From contig CAJQUW010007888.1 in assembly GCA_907163375.1 (NCBI GenBank), positions 1 through 64,000 of the forward strand: a stretch of 64,000 nt of DNA, in the 5' to 3' direction. The position numbers and the translations under genes were made by a program. This DNA comes from Prostheceraeus crozeri (Eukaryota; Platyhelminthes; Polycladida; Euryleptidae). Shown one piece after another: positions 32,074-40,964 of the stretch (position 1 is its first letter; every line of letters begins with the position of its first letter). The notes beneath the pieces were generated by a model. That model ran no database searches. It was not told the DNA's origin and worked only from the letters and a program-made list of their open reading frames with translations.

Positions 32074-33353
32074 CTCTGATAGCTGACAGTCACGTCTCTC
32101 ATTCTTGTTATCTCAACTTTGCTATCATAGATAGCATAAATGAGACAAGTAATTGTTTTCTTCAAAGGTGACTCAAATGATACCTCCAGTCGTAGATTTC
32201 CAGGCTTTGTAACTCCTACGCTTTCACCACCTAGATCTGCATCTGCTGTGAGGTTGTACATAATGAAGAAGTAGCCATTCTTGTACATATCCATTGTAAT
32301 TCCATTTGAATCGTCTGTATTAAACATGTTGAGGGCGGTGAAAATAGAACCATATTCACGTGCGAATTTACCATCTTTGAAATTAGGCTCATATGCTTTG
32401 CAAGATACAAATTTCCCATCCTGATAGAGTGCTAGTTTGCTAACATTAAAGTGTTGGAAATTGAATGGATTCTTTTCAAAAGCACCAATGAATGCCTCAT
32501 TTTCCACAAATGTGATATACACCGCCTTTGGCATTGCAGTGGGAAAAAGATTTGGGTAGGCATGTGAGGATGATCCCGCACCAATTGTGAAGTTTGTCAA
32601 CACACTGTGATTAACTGGATATATTGCATTGTTTTTCCTCAATCCTGTCGCATGCTCGTTGATGACTGACGGGTTCATTGTTACTCGCCTTACATTGAGC
32701 ACGGCATTACTTATGTTGACTTGATAGTTTGTAGCTCCAAAAGCCATTAACGCGAACTCAGGATTTGCACGAATAAATTTTATTTGCATTTTAACCTGTG
32801 ATAGCAGATATCTAGATTGACGAAGGAAATCAAGATAGACGGGTCCTTTCAAGTATAATTCCTTTGAATCCGCTGTTAAATCCATTCGTCTTTTCAACCC
32901 TGTATTTGAGACATCATCAAATTTCCCTTGCTGATCATCATACCACCCAGAAACTTGCAAGTGTGACTGTTTAGCTTGCTTTTGAAATTGAGTCATTGTA
33001 TGTATATATGCTCCATATGGATATGCTCCATCCCCTCCTTCAATCTGTTTGTCATTCAATATTAGATACACATCTGAGAACAGACTGGCAATAGGAAGAT
33101 TTGCTAATCCCACTTTATCCTTGGATGAATCGATATTTGTACCATCAGTCTTCTTAATTTGTATACACAACTCTAAATCAATGGATTGACAGTCAATATA
33201 ATCTTGAGGATTGGCAGGTATATCAAACTGAATAGGCTGCTGGTTACCATCGATATTTGTTGTGGGGACTATGTCTACAATTGTTGAGGAGATGATGTCT
33301 GTCTGATGAGGGGGAGAATCGAAGAAACACAAAGCCGAATTGATACTCTGCAT
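32070..33353 (-). CDS. Double-jelly-roll major capsid protein
   Basis: At 427 residues it has the length and position of the Polinton hexon-like capsid protein. Beta-strand-rich sequence throughout, with NPQDYIDCQSIDLELCIQI near the start, VYLILNDKQIEGGDGAYPYGAYI, KGPVYLDFLRQSRYLLSQVKMQIKF, and a C-terminal RLEVSFESPLKKTITCLIYAIYD, matches the family pattern. It forms trimers building icosahedral shells. The frame is intact, next to the protease and the basic protein, which together form the particle block. Confidence 0.88.
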   Translation of the reverse strand: MQSINSALCFFDSPPHQTDIISSTIVDIVPTTNIDGNQQPIQFDIPANPQDYIDCQSIDLELCIQIKKTDGTNIDSSKDKVGLANLPIASLFSDVYLILNDKQIEGGDGAYPYGAYIHTMTQFQKQAKQSHLQVSGWYDDQQGKFDDVSNTGLKRRMDLTADSKELYLKGPVYLDFLRQSRYLLSQVKMQIKFIRANPEFALMAFGATNYQVNISNAVLNVRRVTMNPSVINEHATGLRKNNAIYPVNHSVLTNFTIGAGSSSHAYPNLFPTAMPKAVYITFVENEAFIGAFEKNPFNFQHFNVSKLALYQDGKFVSCKAYEPNFKDGKFAREYGSIFTALNMFNTDDSNGITMDMYKNGYFFIMYNLTADADLGGESVGVTKPGNLRLEVSFESPLKKTITCLIYAIYDSKVEITRMRDVTVSYQR

Positions 33354-33363
33354 CGTATTAGCT

Positions 33364-33846
33364 CTACAAATATGTTGTCTTCCTTCGTTTTGACTTGTTT
33401 CTAGTAGCTGTGGAATTTCGTTTGCGCTTTCTTGTTTTCACTCGACGTCTAGATTTAGAACGTGCTGCTCTAGTCGGCTTTTTACTTTTCCTGCGTCTTT
33501 GCTTAGTAACTCGGCCTGATCCAACTTGTCTTGACTTCCTACGCTTCTTCCGAACTGTACGTCTCGTCTTTGTTAAATCATCGAATGCGTCTATGGCAGA
33601 TTGCTGCGCGCGCATTTTCATAGATTCACCGATATCCTCACCTTGAAGCGCATCAGCTGCAACATTTGCACCAAAATCTAAAACCCTGCTTCCAACACGC
33701 TTCATGATTGGTACGCCATACTTTTTGAGTGTTGGAAGAACCATACGTCTTAGTGCACCAAATATGCCTCCTCCAACTTGTCGTCTACCTCCAACAAACA
33801 CGGGATAACCGCTCTGATATGATGGTCTACTGTAAATGCCTGTCAT
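33364..33846 (-). CDS. Basic capsid-associated protein (adenovirus pVI/pX-like position)
   Basis: 160 residues. The N-terminal part has a GG-rich, potentially membrane-active helix (VGGGIFGALRRMVLPTLKKYGVPIMKRVG). The second half is extremely Lys/Arg-rich with Ser (KKRRKSRQVGSGRVTKQRRRKSKK and on). The layout of a GGG site, an amphipathic helix and a basic tail suits a protease-processed core or cement protein that binds DNA. It lies 10 bp upstream of the capsid gene on the same strand. The assignment is by analogy. Confidence 0.65.
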   Translation of the reverse strand: MTGIYSRPSYQSGYPVFVGGRRQVGGGIFGALRRMVLPTLKKYGVPIMKRVGSRVLDFGANVAADALQGEDIGESMKMRAQQSAIDAFDDLTKTRRTVRKKRRKSRQVGSGRVTKQRRRKSKKPTRAARSKSRRRVKTRKRKRNSTATRNKSKRRKTTYL

Positions 33847-33889
33847 TATGACTATTGAATAACTATGGAAGTCACAATAGCGTAAAGCC

Positions 33890-35467
33890 TTATTCTCGTG
33901 ACCTAATATGTAGGGTCAAAACAGTAACACCACCACAGAACGGTACTACTTCTCCTGCATCATCATGAATTGATATGTCAATTCTATTGATGAAATTTCG
34001 GCTGATTGGTAGATACATTGTGTTAAAAAATTCTCGATTGATTAGTTGCTTCCTTACGGATGAGAGAGGAAATGTGCGCAGAAGTGGGGCCTCAATGTCG
34101 CCAACCCTTGTATATTCAATAATGTTACAATAGACGTATAAGTTACTTATATCACGCTCTAGTGATGGGGCTGTATCGCCTATTGATGTACCTTCATAAA
34201 TAGTTGATTTTGAGAATCCCAATGTGGTCGTTAACACGCTATCCAGCTTGATAAGAGAGTTCTTCCCTACCTTTAGAATCATGCGTTTCTTATGTGGGTC
34301 ATAAGAAAAGTGATATTCATCTGCATCAAGGTAATCTACACCAAACTCATTTAACTTTGTACACAATTCAGATGGCGTTTTCAAGCTTTCAATGTTCAAA
34401 TTAACTCTTTTTACAAGTTCACTGGAAGTAGACAATTCATCACCCGATATGTCTTCGCTGTATACGTGGATATCCCATGAAGCATTTGTTGATGCTTTGA
34501 GTTTAGAAGAGGACAATTGAACCTTGAATGTATCATTTAATTCTGTCAACCAAGGTGCGCTTTCAAGGCCCTTAAACATCCCAATCATTTCAGATCCAAA
34601 TTCAATAACAGCGGACTCAGACTTTTCCAATGGTGTCTTTTTAGTAAAAACAATAAATTCTGCCTCCGTTTCAACAGTAAATAAAGTTACTTTCTCTTTC
34701 TTATATTCACAAGTCATTAACGTTTCTGGCACTGATCCTTGAAACTTTCTTGCAAAGTCTTCAACACTTCTAATGACCTCAAATTTAATTTTTACTCGGA
34801 TGCTCCTTTTTTGTAATGCATACAATGGCACAATTCTACATTGAAAATCAGTGACTTTCCTCTCCGAATTCCACCCACGTCCATTGTACCAATACCTTGA
34901 TGAGAAAGTTGTTCTGGAATACCCAAAAGTATGACTCAAATCCTTACCTAATACAAGAAGAACATGCTTCCCTTCCTTCATCAATTTTGTTGACCCCTTT
35001 ATGACTGGTTTGTAGAATTTATTCAAAGTCAGCTTGAAGAGATCATTTATTCGTTCAAACATTCTACCGATTTCCTTTTCTGTATCTTGCAAGCTCATTG
35101 TGGGAACCTTAGAATAAAAAGTTGACGTTGCAAATGCCTTTTGAATTTTAATCATGTTTTGGACAGATGGTAAAGATGTTGAAAAAGGATGTAAAGTTAG
35201 ATGATGAAAAGCCCATGTACCATGTAGACTATTTTGAAATATGTGAAAGCAATCATCCTTCACTCGCACTTCTTTATGTAATTCAAAATAGTTGTTCTTT
35301 AGCAAACTGATATCGTTGTAATAAGTAATTTCAGTTAGAGCAACTTCATGGGGTCCATGCAGAGTAATTGGATTAGCGAATTCAACAGAGTATAGAGATG
35401 GTTTGTTACTTGGGAATATCTTGGGGTTGCTATTGCTTGGAAGAATGATATTGAAGTTAGTAGACAT
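33890..35467 (-). CDS. Large Polinton structural protein (putative minor capsid/penton-like)
   Basis: About 525 residues from the Met at 35467 (MSTNFNIILPSNSNPKIFP); the upstream in-frame Met at 35494 is less likely. The opening FPSNKPSLYSVEFANPITLHGPHEVALTEI and the closing LPISRNFINRIDISIHDDAG...VPFCGGVTVLTLHIR are typical of a large conserved Polinton protein of unknown exact role, encoded next to the capsid genes. It is beta-rich. The penton/minor-capsid role is an inference from position. Confidence 0.7.
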   Translation of the reverse strand: MSTNFNIILPSNSNPKIFPSNKPSLYSVEFANPITLHGPHEVALTEITYYNDISLLKNNYFELHKEVRVKDDCFHIFQNSLHGTWAFHHLTLHPFSTSLPSVQNMIKIQKAFATSTFYSKVPTMSLQDTEKEIGRMFERINDLFKLTLNKFYKPVIKGSTKLMKEGKHVLLVLGKDLSHTFGYSRTTFSSRYWYNGRGWNSERKVTDFQCRIVPLYALQKRSIRVKIKFEVIRSVEDFARKFQGSVPETLMTCEYKKEKVTLFTVETEAEFIVFTKKTPLEKSESAVIEFGSEMIGMFKGLESAPWLTELNDTFKVQLSSSKLKASTNASWDIHVYSEDISGDELSTSSELVKRVNLNIESLKTPSELCTKLNEFGVDYLDADEYHFSYDPHKKRMILKVGKNSLIKLDSVLTTTLGFSKSTIYEGTSIGDTAPSLERDISNLYVYCNIIEYTRVGDIEAPLLRTFPLSSVRKQLINREFFNTMYLPISRNFINRIDISIHDDAGEVVPFCGGVTVLTLHIRSRE

Positions 35468-35507
35468 GTTAAACTCATATATGGAAGAAGTCACATGCTA
35501 TATTAGC

Positions 35508-36595
35508 TTAAAAGTTACGAGTGTCTCCCATCTCCACATTTTGTAGATCCTGGTGCGTTATCCAGCTATTGAATGAATCAGGATATCCTTTCCATTTAAC
35601 TAGATATTTCCTTTGATTGCCATGACCTTTCTTCCTAATTATTTTATCAATCATATACACCTCTTCACTTCTGTCTACTACTTGCAATTCATAAGAGTAA
35701 AATTTTCCTTCAATTGGATTGCCATGGTAATCTATTAATTTATACATGGTGGGTCTAAATTTTGTATTTACTTCATCCACAAAAAACTCTTCTTCAGTCC
35801 AATTAGGTAGATACCCCTTCTCAAATGTAGACTTAACCTTTGAAATCCGAACTCTATCACCAACATTAATTTTCTTTTCATTGGAAATGTTTTTCGCTTT
35901 CTTATCATACAATCGAAGCCATACATCCATCGCATTATGTGGGGAACATCAACTGGTTTCATCTTAATGATTCGATGGTAGCTTTCATTGTAATTCTTAA
36001 CAAATTTCTGCAGCTCACCTACCCAAACATGTGTATTTTTTGCAGTGAAATAGCGCCATATTTTTGTCTTCAGTGTGCGATTGAACCTCTCAACCATGGC
36101 AGCTTTATAAGCACTTTTGACACTAAACAATTCCACATTATGACTTTTAAGGAGACTTCGAACATGAGAGTTTTCGAATTCCTTCCCTTGATCGGTCTGT
36201 ATTCTTTGCGGAACACGCCCCTCATCGAAAATGCTCTGAAAAGCCGCTTCAACTTCTGGTCCTCGTTTAGATTTCAGCGCACGTGCCCAAGCATAGCGAG
36301 ATAAAATATCTATTACGGTTAAGATGTATTTATAGCCATCATTGTACTGTGATATCTGTTGCATGTCAGCCAAGTCCGCTTGCCATTGACTATCTATATT
36401 GTTAACAACATATTTTCTTGTTGGAAACCGCTTTCTCGCATTTTTGTGAAGAGTGTAAGTCGGTTGACTCCTCAACCACTTCTTGACTTTCTCTATTCCC
36501 ACACCTGCTGCACGAGCTAGAACCTCCGGACGACTGAAACTTGCGGGATGATTTAAGTCGTAATAAATCTTTCTGAGTTTCACTGCTGTACTCAT
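35508..36595 (-). pseudogene. Polinton integrase with chromodomain, frameshifted
   Basis: Retroviral-type integrase that inserts the element. From ATG 36595 (MSTAVKLRKIYYDL) there is an N-terminal helical part (FSRPEVLARAAGV), then the catalytic core with Asp74 (WQADLADM), Asp135 (QTDQGKEF) and Glu169 (AAMVERFN). The frame is lost near 35937-35945 (a 2-bp gain of AT would do it). It continues in another frame from 35930 to 35508 with the SH3-like region (INVGDRVRISK) and a chromodomain (YLVKWKGYPDSFNSWI). The chromodomain reads histone marks and may steer insertion. Confidence 0.92.
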
Positions 36596-36728
36596 CGTCT
36601 TTGTTCTGATTTGCACGCGTATTACTCGCACAGCAACTGCTAACACAATTGATATCAACCTCTATGCCCTCTTCTCCTTTGCCTTCGAGCGCAGATTTCA
36701 AACAACAGCAAAATTTTTGTAACGACAT
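36402..36728 (-). CDS. Possible Cys-rich small protein overlapping the integrase start
   Basis: The 108-codon frame starts before the integrase gene with MSLQKFCCCLKSALEGKGEEG, a sensible N-terminus with a CCC cluster. It then overlaps the integrase coding region in another frame, where its sequence is probably a shadow. It could be a real small protein, or an upstream piece of the integrase joined by frameshift. Confidence 0.3.
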   Translation of the reverse strand: MSLQKFCCCLKSALEGKGEEGIEVDINCVSSCCASNTRANQNKDDEYSSETQKDLLRLKSSRKFQSSGGSSSCSRCGNRESQEVVEESTDLHSSQKCEKAVSNKKICC

Positions 36729-36762
36729 GATATGAGAGAGGCAAGGCTTAATTCATATTTGC

Positions 36763-37413
36763 TTAATATTTACTATACTCCTTCGCAACACGCATTGAGC
36801 GCCTAGTAGCTCTTTTTGGTTGCAGATCATCGGGATCTGCAAGCTCTCGCTTGACCGCCATCGTGGGTGTTTTACTCTTTGATCCATCTTGTAAGTGACC
36901 CTTATCCAATTCATTCACAGTCGGTCCTCCAATAATATTGTGAGGTACATTTTGATCAGATAAAATTTTCTGAAAATATGACCACCCTTGTGGTGCACCT
37001 AGTTTTCGCCTTACATCTCTGACAGCATATTGTAGAAGGTCATCTATGTGACTATTTCTAATAACATCACCAGTTGTTTCATCTATTATCTCCCCTCTCT
37101 CATTGAACTTCACATGTGGATCAATGAAGTCAAATAATCGCTCAGCGCGCACACGATATGGTCGAGGTGTTGACAAGGTTATAAATCGTCGCAACTTGTC
37201 ACGAATCTGTCGCCTCTCGTGAATGTTTTCAGCTGCTAACTGCATTCGTCGATAGGGATCCTTAATCTTCTGAATTTCCATATCCTTTTGTGTTAGTTCC
37301 TTAAGTTGATTCGTAATAGGTTGATCTATATTTTTGACTTCCTGTGCACTTTGTAATGTAGTCAATTGTACATACTCCTCTTGAGGAATGACTACCATCT
37401 TTGAATACGACAT
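36763..37413 (-). CDS. Conserved-type Polinton protein, unknown function
   Basis: About 216 residues from MSYSKMVVIPQEEYVQL (Met at 37413 preferred; the longer frame adds a hydrophobic leader with no support). A long helical region (TNQLKELTQKDMEIQKIKDPYRRMQLAAENIHERRQIRDKLRRF) precedes a compact domain (AERLFDFIDPHVKFNERGEIIDETTGDVI and PQGWSYFQKIL). The tail is basic (KRATRRSMR). It lies 40 bp after the ATPase on the same strand. It is probably virion-linked by context; the function is unknown. Confidence 0.6.
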   Translation of the reverse strand: MSYSKMVVIPQEEYVQLTTLQSAQEVKNIDQPITNQLKELTQKDMEIQKIKDPYRRMQLAAENIHERRQIRDKLRRFITLSTPRPYRVRAERLFDFIDPHVKFNERGEIIDETTGDVIRNSHIDDLLQYAVRDVRRKLGAPQGWSYFQKILSDQNVPHNIIGGPTVNELDKGHLQDGSKSKTPTMAVKRELADPDDLQPKRATRRSMRVAKEYSKY

Positions 37414-37452
37414 GTTTGAAAATAATAAGGCAACAAAGTACATTGCTTAAAA

Positions 37453-38088
37453 CTAACTGTGAACCGAGAAAACTGTCATTGGTTCAGCGGAATTAGGTAT
37501 GATATTTGTTCGAAATCGAAGTCGTTCCGGACATTCCTGGGTTAGATCAATAAATAGATAACCATGTGGTTTCTTTGTTACATCTTCATATATTTTTGAA
37601 AGTACTTTAGGTTGTTGAGGTAATATCTGTCTACTGAGATGATGTATCTGACTGCTATCTCTTGGATTTTTAAATATTGCCAAATAATGCGTATTCAAAC
37701 TTCTAGTTCTTTGCTCTTTCCCTCGATCGAAGATGTTTTGGGTGATGTAGATAATAAAAGCTTCCCTATGATGTGCAGTTTGAATGAACATTTCAGTTAC
37801 ATCCTTTGAAGATTTGCTTTCTCGTAATAGATCATCTAATACTAGTAAGTCACCTGCTTTGATATCCTCAGTTGATGGCAACCCTTGCTTCACCTCATAA
37901 CCTTTCTGGCGAAGTGCAGAATGTAGTTGTGGTTGAAATATTCCATAATACCATTTGACTCTCTTAATTTCCTTGTTAAACATTTCATTTCTATATTGTA
38001 GCAATTCAGTTACAAATGTAGTTTTACCGGACTGACTTGGTCCAGCGACACACATTGTGCGATCAGTGAATAGACGAAAATCTGTCAT
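37453..38088 (-). CDS. FtsK/HerA-type genome-packaging ATPase
   Basis: 211 residues, intact. The Walker A motif AGPSQSGKTTF lies at residues 15-25 and Walker B LLVLDDLL at 81-88, followed by the helical region with EMFIQTAHHREAFIIYITQNIF (sensor-type Gln/Asn). This is the A32-like packaging ATPase of Polintons and related viruses, which drives DNA into the capsid. It lies between two unknown genes in the right-hand block. Confidence 0.93.
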   Translation of the reverse strand: MTDFRLFTDRTMCVAGPSQSGKTTFVTELLQYRNEMFNKEIKRVKWYYGIFQPQLHSALRQKGYEVKQGLPSTEDIKAGDLLVLDDLLRESKSSKDVTEMFIQTAHHREAFIIYITQNIFDRGKEQRTRSLNTHYLAIFKNPRDSSQIHHLSRQILPQQPKVLSKIYEDVTKKPHGYLFIDLTQECPERLRFRTNIIPNSAEPMTVFSVHS

Positions 38089-38133
38089 CTTATAATTCCA
38101 TTAACATTAAACTCATCATCCCGCTAATTTTGC

Positions 38134-38964
38134 TTAGAACAACAAAACAGACACATGTCCCAGATGAAGTTTATTTACATTCAGAATAGAAACTTTCAAG
38201 TTACATTTACAAATTAAAACATTTACAAAATAAAACATTTGTGTTTCCTCATCACAATTAGGATTATAGAAAGTTTTCAAGTCAGCATCTTGGCGCTTCA
38301 ACTTCAATTTAGGATTCCCATCTTTAGATTTCCGACCTCGCTTTTTGCTCTCTTCCTTCCCATCACTTGAAGCAGTCTTATCAATGTTAATTAAACATTT
38401 ATCAATTGGTAGTGGTTCATAGACTAGTTGAAGAACCTTCATTTGTAAAGATGCGACTTTACCAGTCGAACCATGTGAGCCAATATAAAGTCCGGTAACG
38501 TGAACTAAGCCCATATAGCGGCCCCGTTTGAGATCCTCACATTCCATCGCGTTTGTAAAGAGATCGAATGCTTGAAAATGATCAGATAGTTTTAAAAACA
38601 GTGTATCGAATTCCGGCAATTCCTTATAACCAACTCCTTCCTCCAATGCCTTTCTCCAATGAGTGGGAGCACTTTCAGGCAGCTCAACACATTCTTTCGC
38701 GAAAGAGTCAATAGTTTTAAGAATCACCTGTTGCCATTTTGGAAAAGTCACTCGCATTTGTCTCATATTGCTATACCCTGATGTAGACATACCATTACTG
38801 TGGAAGAATGGAACTTGAAGATAAAAGCCATCATCACCATAATTCAAGGTTTGAAAGTAGAACGTATTTCCAATCCCTTGCACCTTTCGTGTCGGACGAA
38901 GCTTCAAGAGATCTTGCTCAAAAGCGTCACCTTCCTCTCTGATTGTATACATTTTCTGAGTCAT
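38134..38964 (-). CDS. Polinton protein, possible PC4-like ssDNA-binding core
   Basis: 276 residues, intact. Residues 34-90 follow a strand-strand-strand-helix pattern (TFYFQTLNYGDDGFYLQV, MRVTFPKWQQVILKTIDSF), similar in spelling to the PC4-type unit suggested for the gene at 30518. Later come VHVTGLYIG and a Lys/Arg-rich stretch (ESKKRGRKSKDGNPKLKLKR). Its start is about 85 bp after a TATATAAGG box (39049-39057). A ssDNA-binding role in replication would suit the element but is inferred. Confidence 0.5.
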   Translation of the reverse strand: MTQKMYTIREEGDAFEQDLLKLRPTRKVQGIGNTFYFQTLNYGDDGFYLQVPFFHSNGMSTSGYSNMRQMRVTFPKWQQVILKTIDSFAKECVELPESAPTHWRKALEEGVGYKELPEFDTLFLKLSDHFQAFDLFTNAMECEDLKRGRYMGLVHVTGLYIGSHGSTGKVASLQMKVLQLVYEPLPIDKCLINIDKTASSDGKEESKKRGRKSKDGNPKLKLKRQDADLKTFYNPNCDEETQMFYFVNVLICKCNLKVSILNVNKLHLGHVSVLLF

Positions 38965-39048
38965 GTTTCAACAAGTACTAATTCGGAGCTTTCAACCAGC
39001 GCAAATGAATTGTCACTTGAAAGTGGTAAAATATCATTAAAGCGTCTT

Positions 39049-39057
39049 CCTTATATA
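39049..39057 (-). promoter_or_regulatory. TATA box (minus strand) for the 276-residue gene
   Basis: TATATAAGG on the minus strand, about 85 bp before ATG 38964. It has the same core word as the boxes at 26344 and 40307. Confidence 0.55.
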
Positions 39058-39115
39058 CACCTATATATGACTCATCAATCAAAGTGATGACGTGTCACTT
39101 TATGATTCGCTAACC

Positions 39116-39508
39116 TTATATTAACATTGCAGCAGTTGCTGCAATCCTTCCAAGCGGACTATTGATTACACCATTAATACTGTTTCCAATATCATTTAAC
39201 ATACTTAGAAACCCACCACCACCGCGCTGAATTAAGTTTCGCCTTTTCTTATCACTACTCCTTGGATTTGAAAACTTTTTTATGCTATTCAAAGAGCCAG
39301 CATTCAACAGAGGCTTGTAAATAGGTAGACATTTGTGTATTGCAAAAGCTAAATCACGAATGAAATCATCACTTGAATTTTGAATCAATTTACACTTCTT
39401 CTTATTATCATGTATCCTGTTTAACTTTCGCAACGCCTTTTTAAACTGACTTGAAGGTTTGAAGGACCGTTTCGATTGACGAGAAGATGCCTTCCGTTTT
39501 ACAGACAT
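39116..39508 (-). CDS. Small basic Polinton protein
   Basis: 130 residues, intact. The N-terminus is strongly basic (VKRKASSRQSKRSFKPSSQFKKALRKLNR). The middle is helical, and the C-terminal part has a glycine tract and amphipathic helix (IQRGGGGFLSMLNDIGNSINGV) ending in a hydrophobic tail (RIAATAAMLI). The GGG site before a membrane-active-looking helix recalls adenain-cleaved core proteins. A DNA-binding or membrane-lytic virion protein is a guess from composition. Confidence 0.55.
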   Translation of the reverse strand: MSVKRKASSRQSKRSFKPSSQFKKALRKLNRIHDNKKKCKLIQNSSDDFIRDLAFAIHKCLPIYKPLLNAGSLNSIKKFSNPRSSDKKRRNLIQRGGGGFLSMLNDIGNSINGVINSPLGRIAATAAMLI

Positions 39509-39636
39509 TTTTATTCTAATATGGAAATAGATAATACAATTACAATTTTTGCTTAGTACTTACAACATTATATACAAAAGTTTACAAGCATTCACACAGA
39601 GTTTGTTGCTGGTACGTATAAAATTACATAAAACAC

Positions 39637-40260
39637 TTAGCAAGTTGTAGAGGGAAACTGATATACACTCACATCGGCTAGAGTCTCATTTGTAGCAGTT
39701 ATGAGCTGCTCAATGTCTTTCATTAGATGTTTTGAAATAGGACAGCACATACAGCAAGGCTTTAAATGGAAAGTCTTTAAAATATTGGCATAGTATGCCC
39801 ACAAACTGATCACCTCAGAATGTCCTTGAGCAGCCACATTGATGCTTACTGATGGCGGTCCACTGAACAAGTCCAGTTTGCACTTCTCACCCTTCTCATC
39901 ATAGTAGCTGGAGGTGATAATGTCATGGAGACATGTGTTGAGTTTCCGTTGGATACTGCTGCACCAACAGCGAGAGTATTCCGGTACAATCTCCGTTTGA
40001 GATAGTGGGCAAAATACTTCGTTGAGCCAGAATCTTGCAACTCGTGTAAGAGCGTTGTTCACGACTCTCATCAACATTCTCTGCACCACAACGTCCTCTC
40101 CGCAGCGGAAATACTTCACTATTTCCTCCATCAGATCCACCAAATCCGCTTTATAGCCAGTTATATTCACGGCAGAATAAAATATATTGCCCGTGAAGAG
40201 TTGACTTCGGTAAATTATTGAAATGGGAATGTTGGTAGTGAACGACATGCTGATTGACAT
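39637..40260 (-). CDS. Unknown 207-residue Polinton protein
   Basis: Intact frame; ATG 40260 lies 47 bp after a TATATAAGG box (40307-40315). It has a largely helical middle (YKADLVDLMEEIVKYF; VVVQRMLMRVVNNALTRVARFWLNEVF) and a late Cys cluster (KPCCMCCPISKHL). No family is recognised. Its position next to the RING gene near the right end suggests an accessory, possibly host-interaction, role. Confidence 0.5.
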   Translation of the reverse strand: MSISMSFTTNIPISIIYRSQLFTGNIFYSAVNITGYKADLVDLMEEIVKYFRCGEDVVVQRMLMRVVNNALTRVARFWLNEVFCPLSQTEIVPEYSRCWCSSIQRKLNTCLHDIITSSYYDEKGEKCKLDLFSGPPSVSINVAAQGHSEVISLWAYYANILKTFHLKPCCMCCPISKHLMKDIEQLITATNETLADVSVYQFPSTTC

Positions 40261-40306
40261 TGTATTAGCCTCAAATTATGCTTGAAATAGAACGGTACAA
40301 TGTCCT

Positions 40307-40315
40307 CCTTATATA
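40307..40315 (-). promoter_or_regulatory. TATA box (minus strand) for the 207-residue gene
   Basis: TATATAAGG on the minus strand, 47 bp before the start codon. It is part of the common TATA type of this element. Confidence 0.6.
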
Positions 40316-40370
40316 GAAAAGTCACACAAAGACACAATAGTGACCAATCACAGACCTGCATGATGACTCA

Positions 40371-40883
40371 TCATGCACGATATACAGTGACTGTTGAAGA
40401 TATTTCTTCATCGCAAAGGGGACAAGATGAAGTTTCAAAGGGTACATAACATGTAGAACACATAACGCTATGAGAACATGGCAAAAAGAGAAGGGATCGT
40501 TCCTGTTTAAAACATTTAACGCAGTTCCATTCACATAATAATTTAAATGTCTCTTGTTCTAATTTCCTTCTGAAGTCACTTTTATTGGGAGAACTTTTTA
40601 TTAAAACACTGTCAGATGTCTCCTTCTTTCCATATCGTTCCAATTTGATCCTCCTAATTTCACTATCATTGCAGTGTAGCATGGAGAAATCCTCTATCCA
40701 CCTACGATCCAAATTGTGATTCATAGCATGCTCATCTAGATCCATTAGTCGATCAACTAAATCACCAGCGTTGATATTTTCACTGAGATTTGTTACAGTT
40801 TCTATGGCTTTGAACGAATATCCAAGGTCTCTTGCGACAACCCACGACGTTGGGATACTAGTCATCATTATGTATGTCATCAA
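40371..40883 (-). CDS. RING-finger protein with possible UBA domain (IAP-like C-terminus)
   Basis: 170 residues, intact. The C-terminal RING is complete: Cys121, Cys124, Cys136, His138, Cys142, Cys145, Cys154, Cys157 (C3HC4). It ends in VTVYRA, as in IAP-type RINGs. The N-terminal part (ARDLGYSFKAIETVTN...AGDLVDRLMDL) looks like a UBA domain. No BIR domain is present. A ubiquitin ligase role is expected from the fold; interference with cell death or host defence is inference. A TATAAATA-like box lies just upstream (about 40895). Confidence 0.8.
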   Translation of the reverse strand: MMTYIMMTSIPTSWVVARDLGYSFKAIETVTNLSENINAGDLVDRLMDLDEHAMNHNLDRRWIEDFSMLHCNDSEIRRIKLERYGKKETSDSVLIKSSPNKSDFRRKLEQETFKLLCEWNCVKCFKQERSLLFLPCSHSVMCSTCYVPFETSSCPLCDEEISSTVTVYRA

Positions 40884-40964
40884 AAAACTATCTCATATTT
40901 ATAGCATAGTTTGTCTACGTAAAAGGAAAATCAATGTGTCATCTTGATTACAATGGTTGCAATA

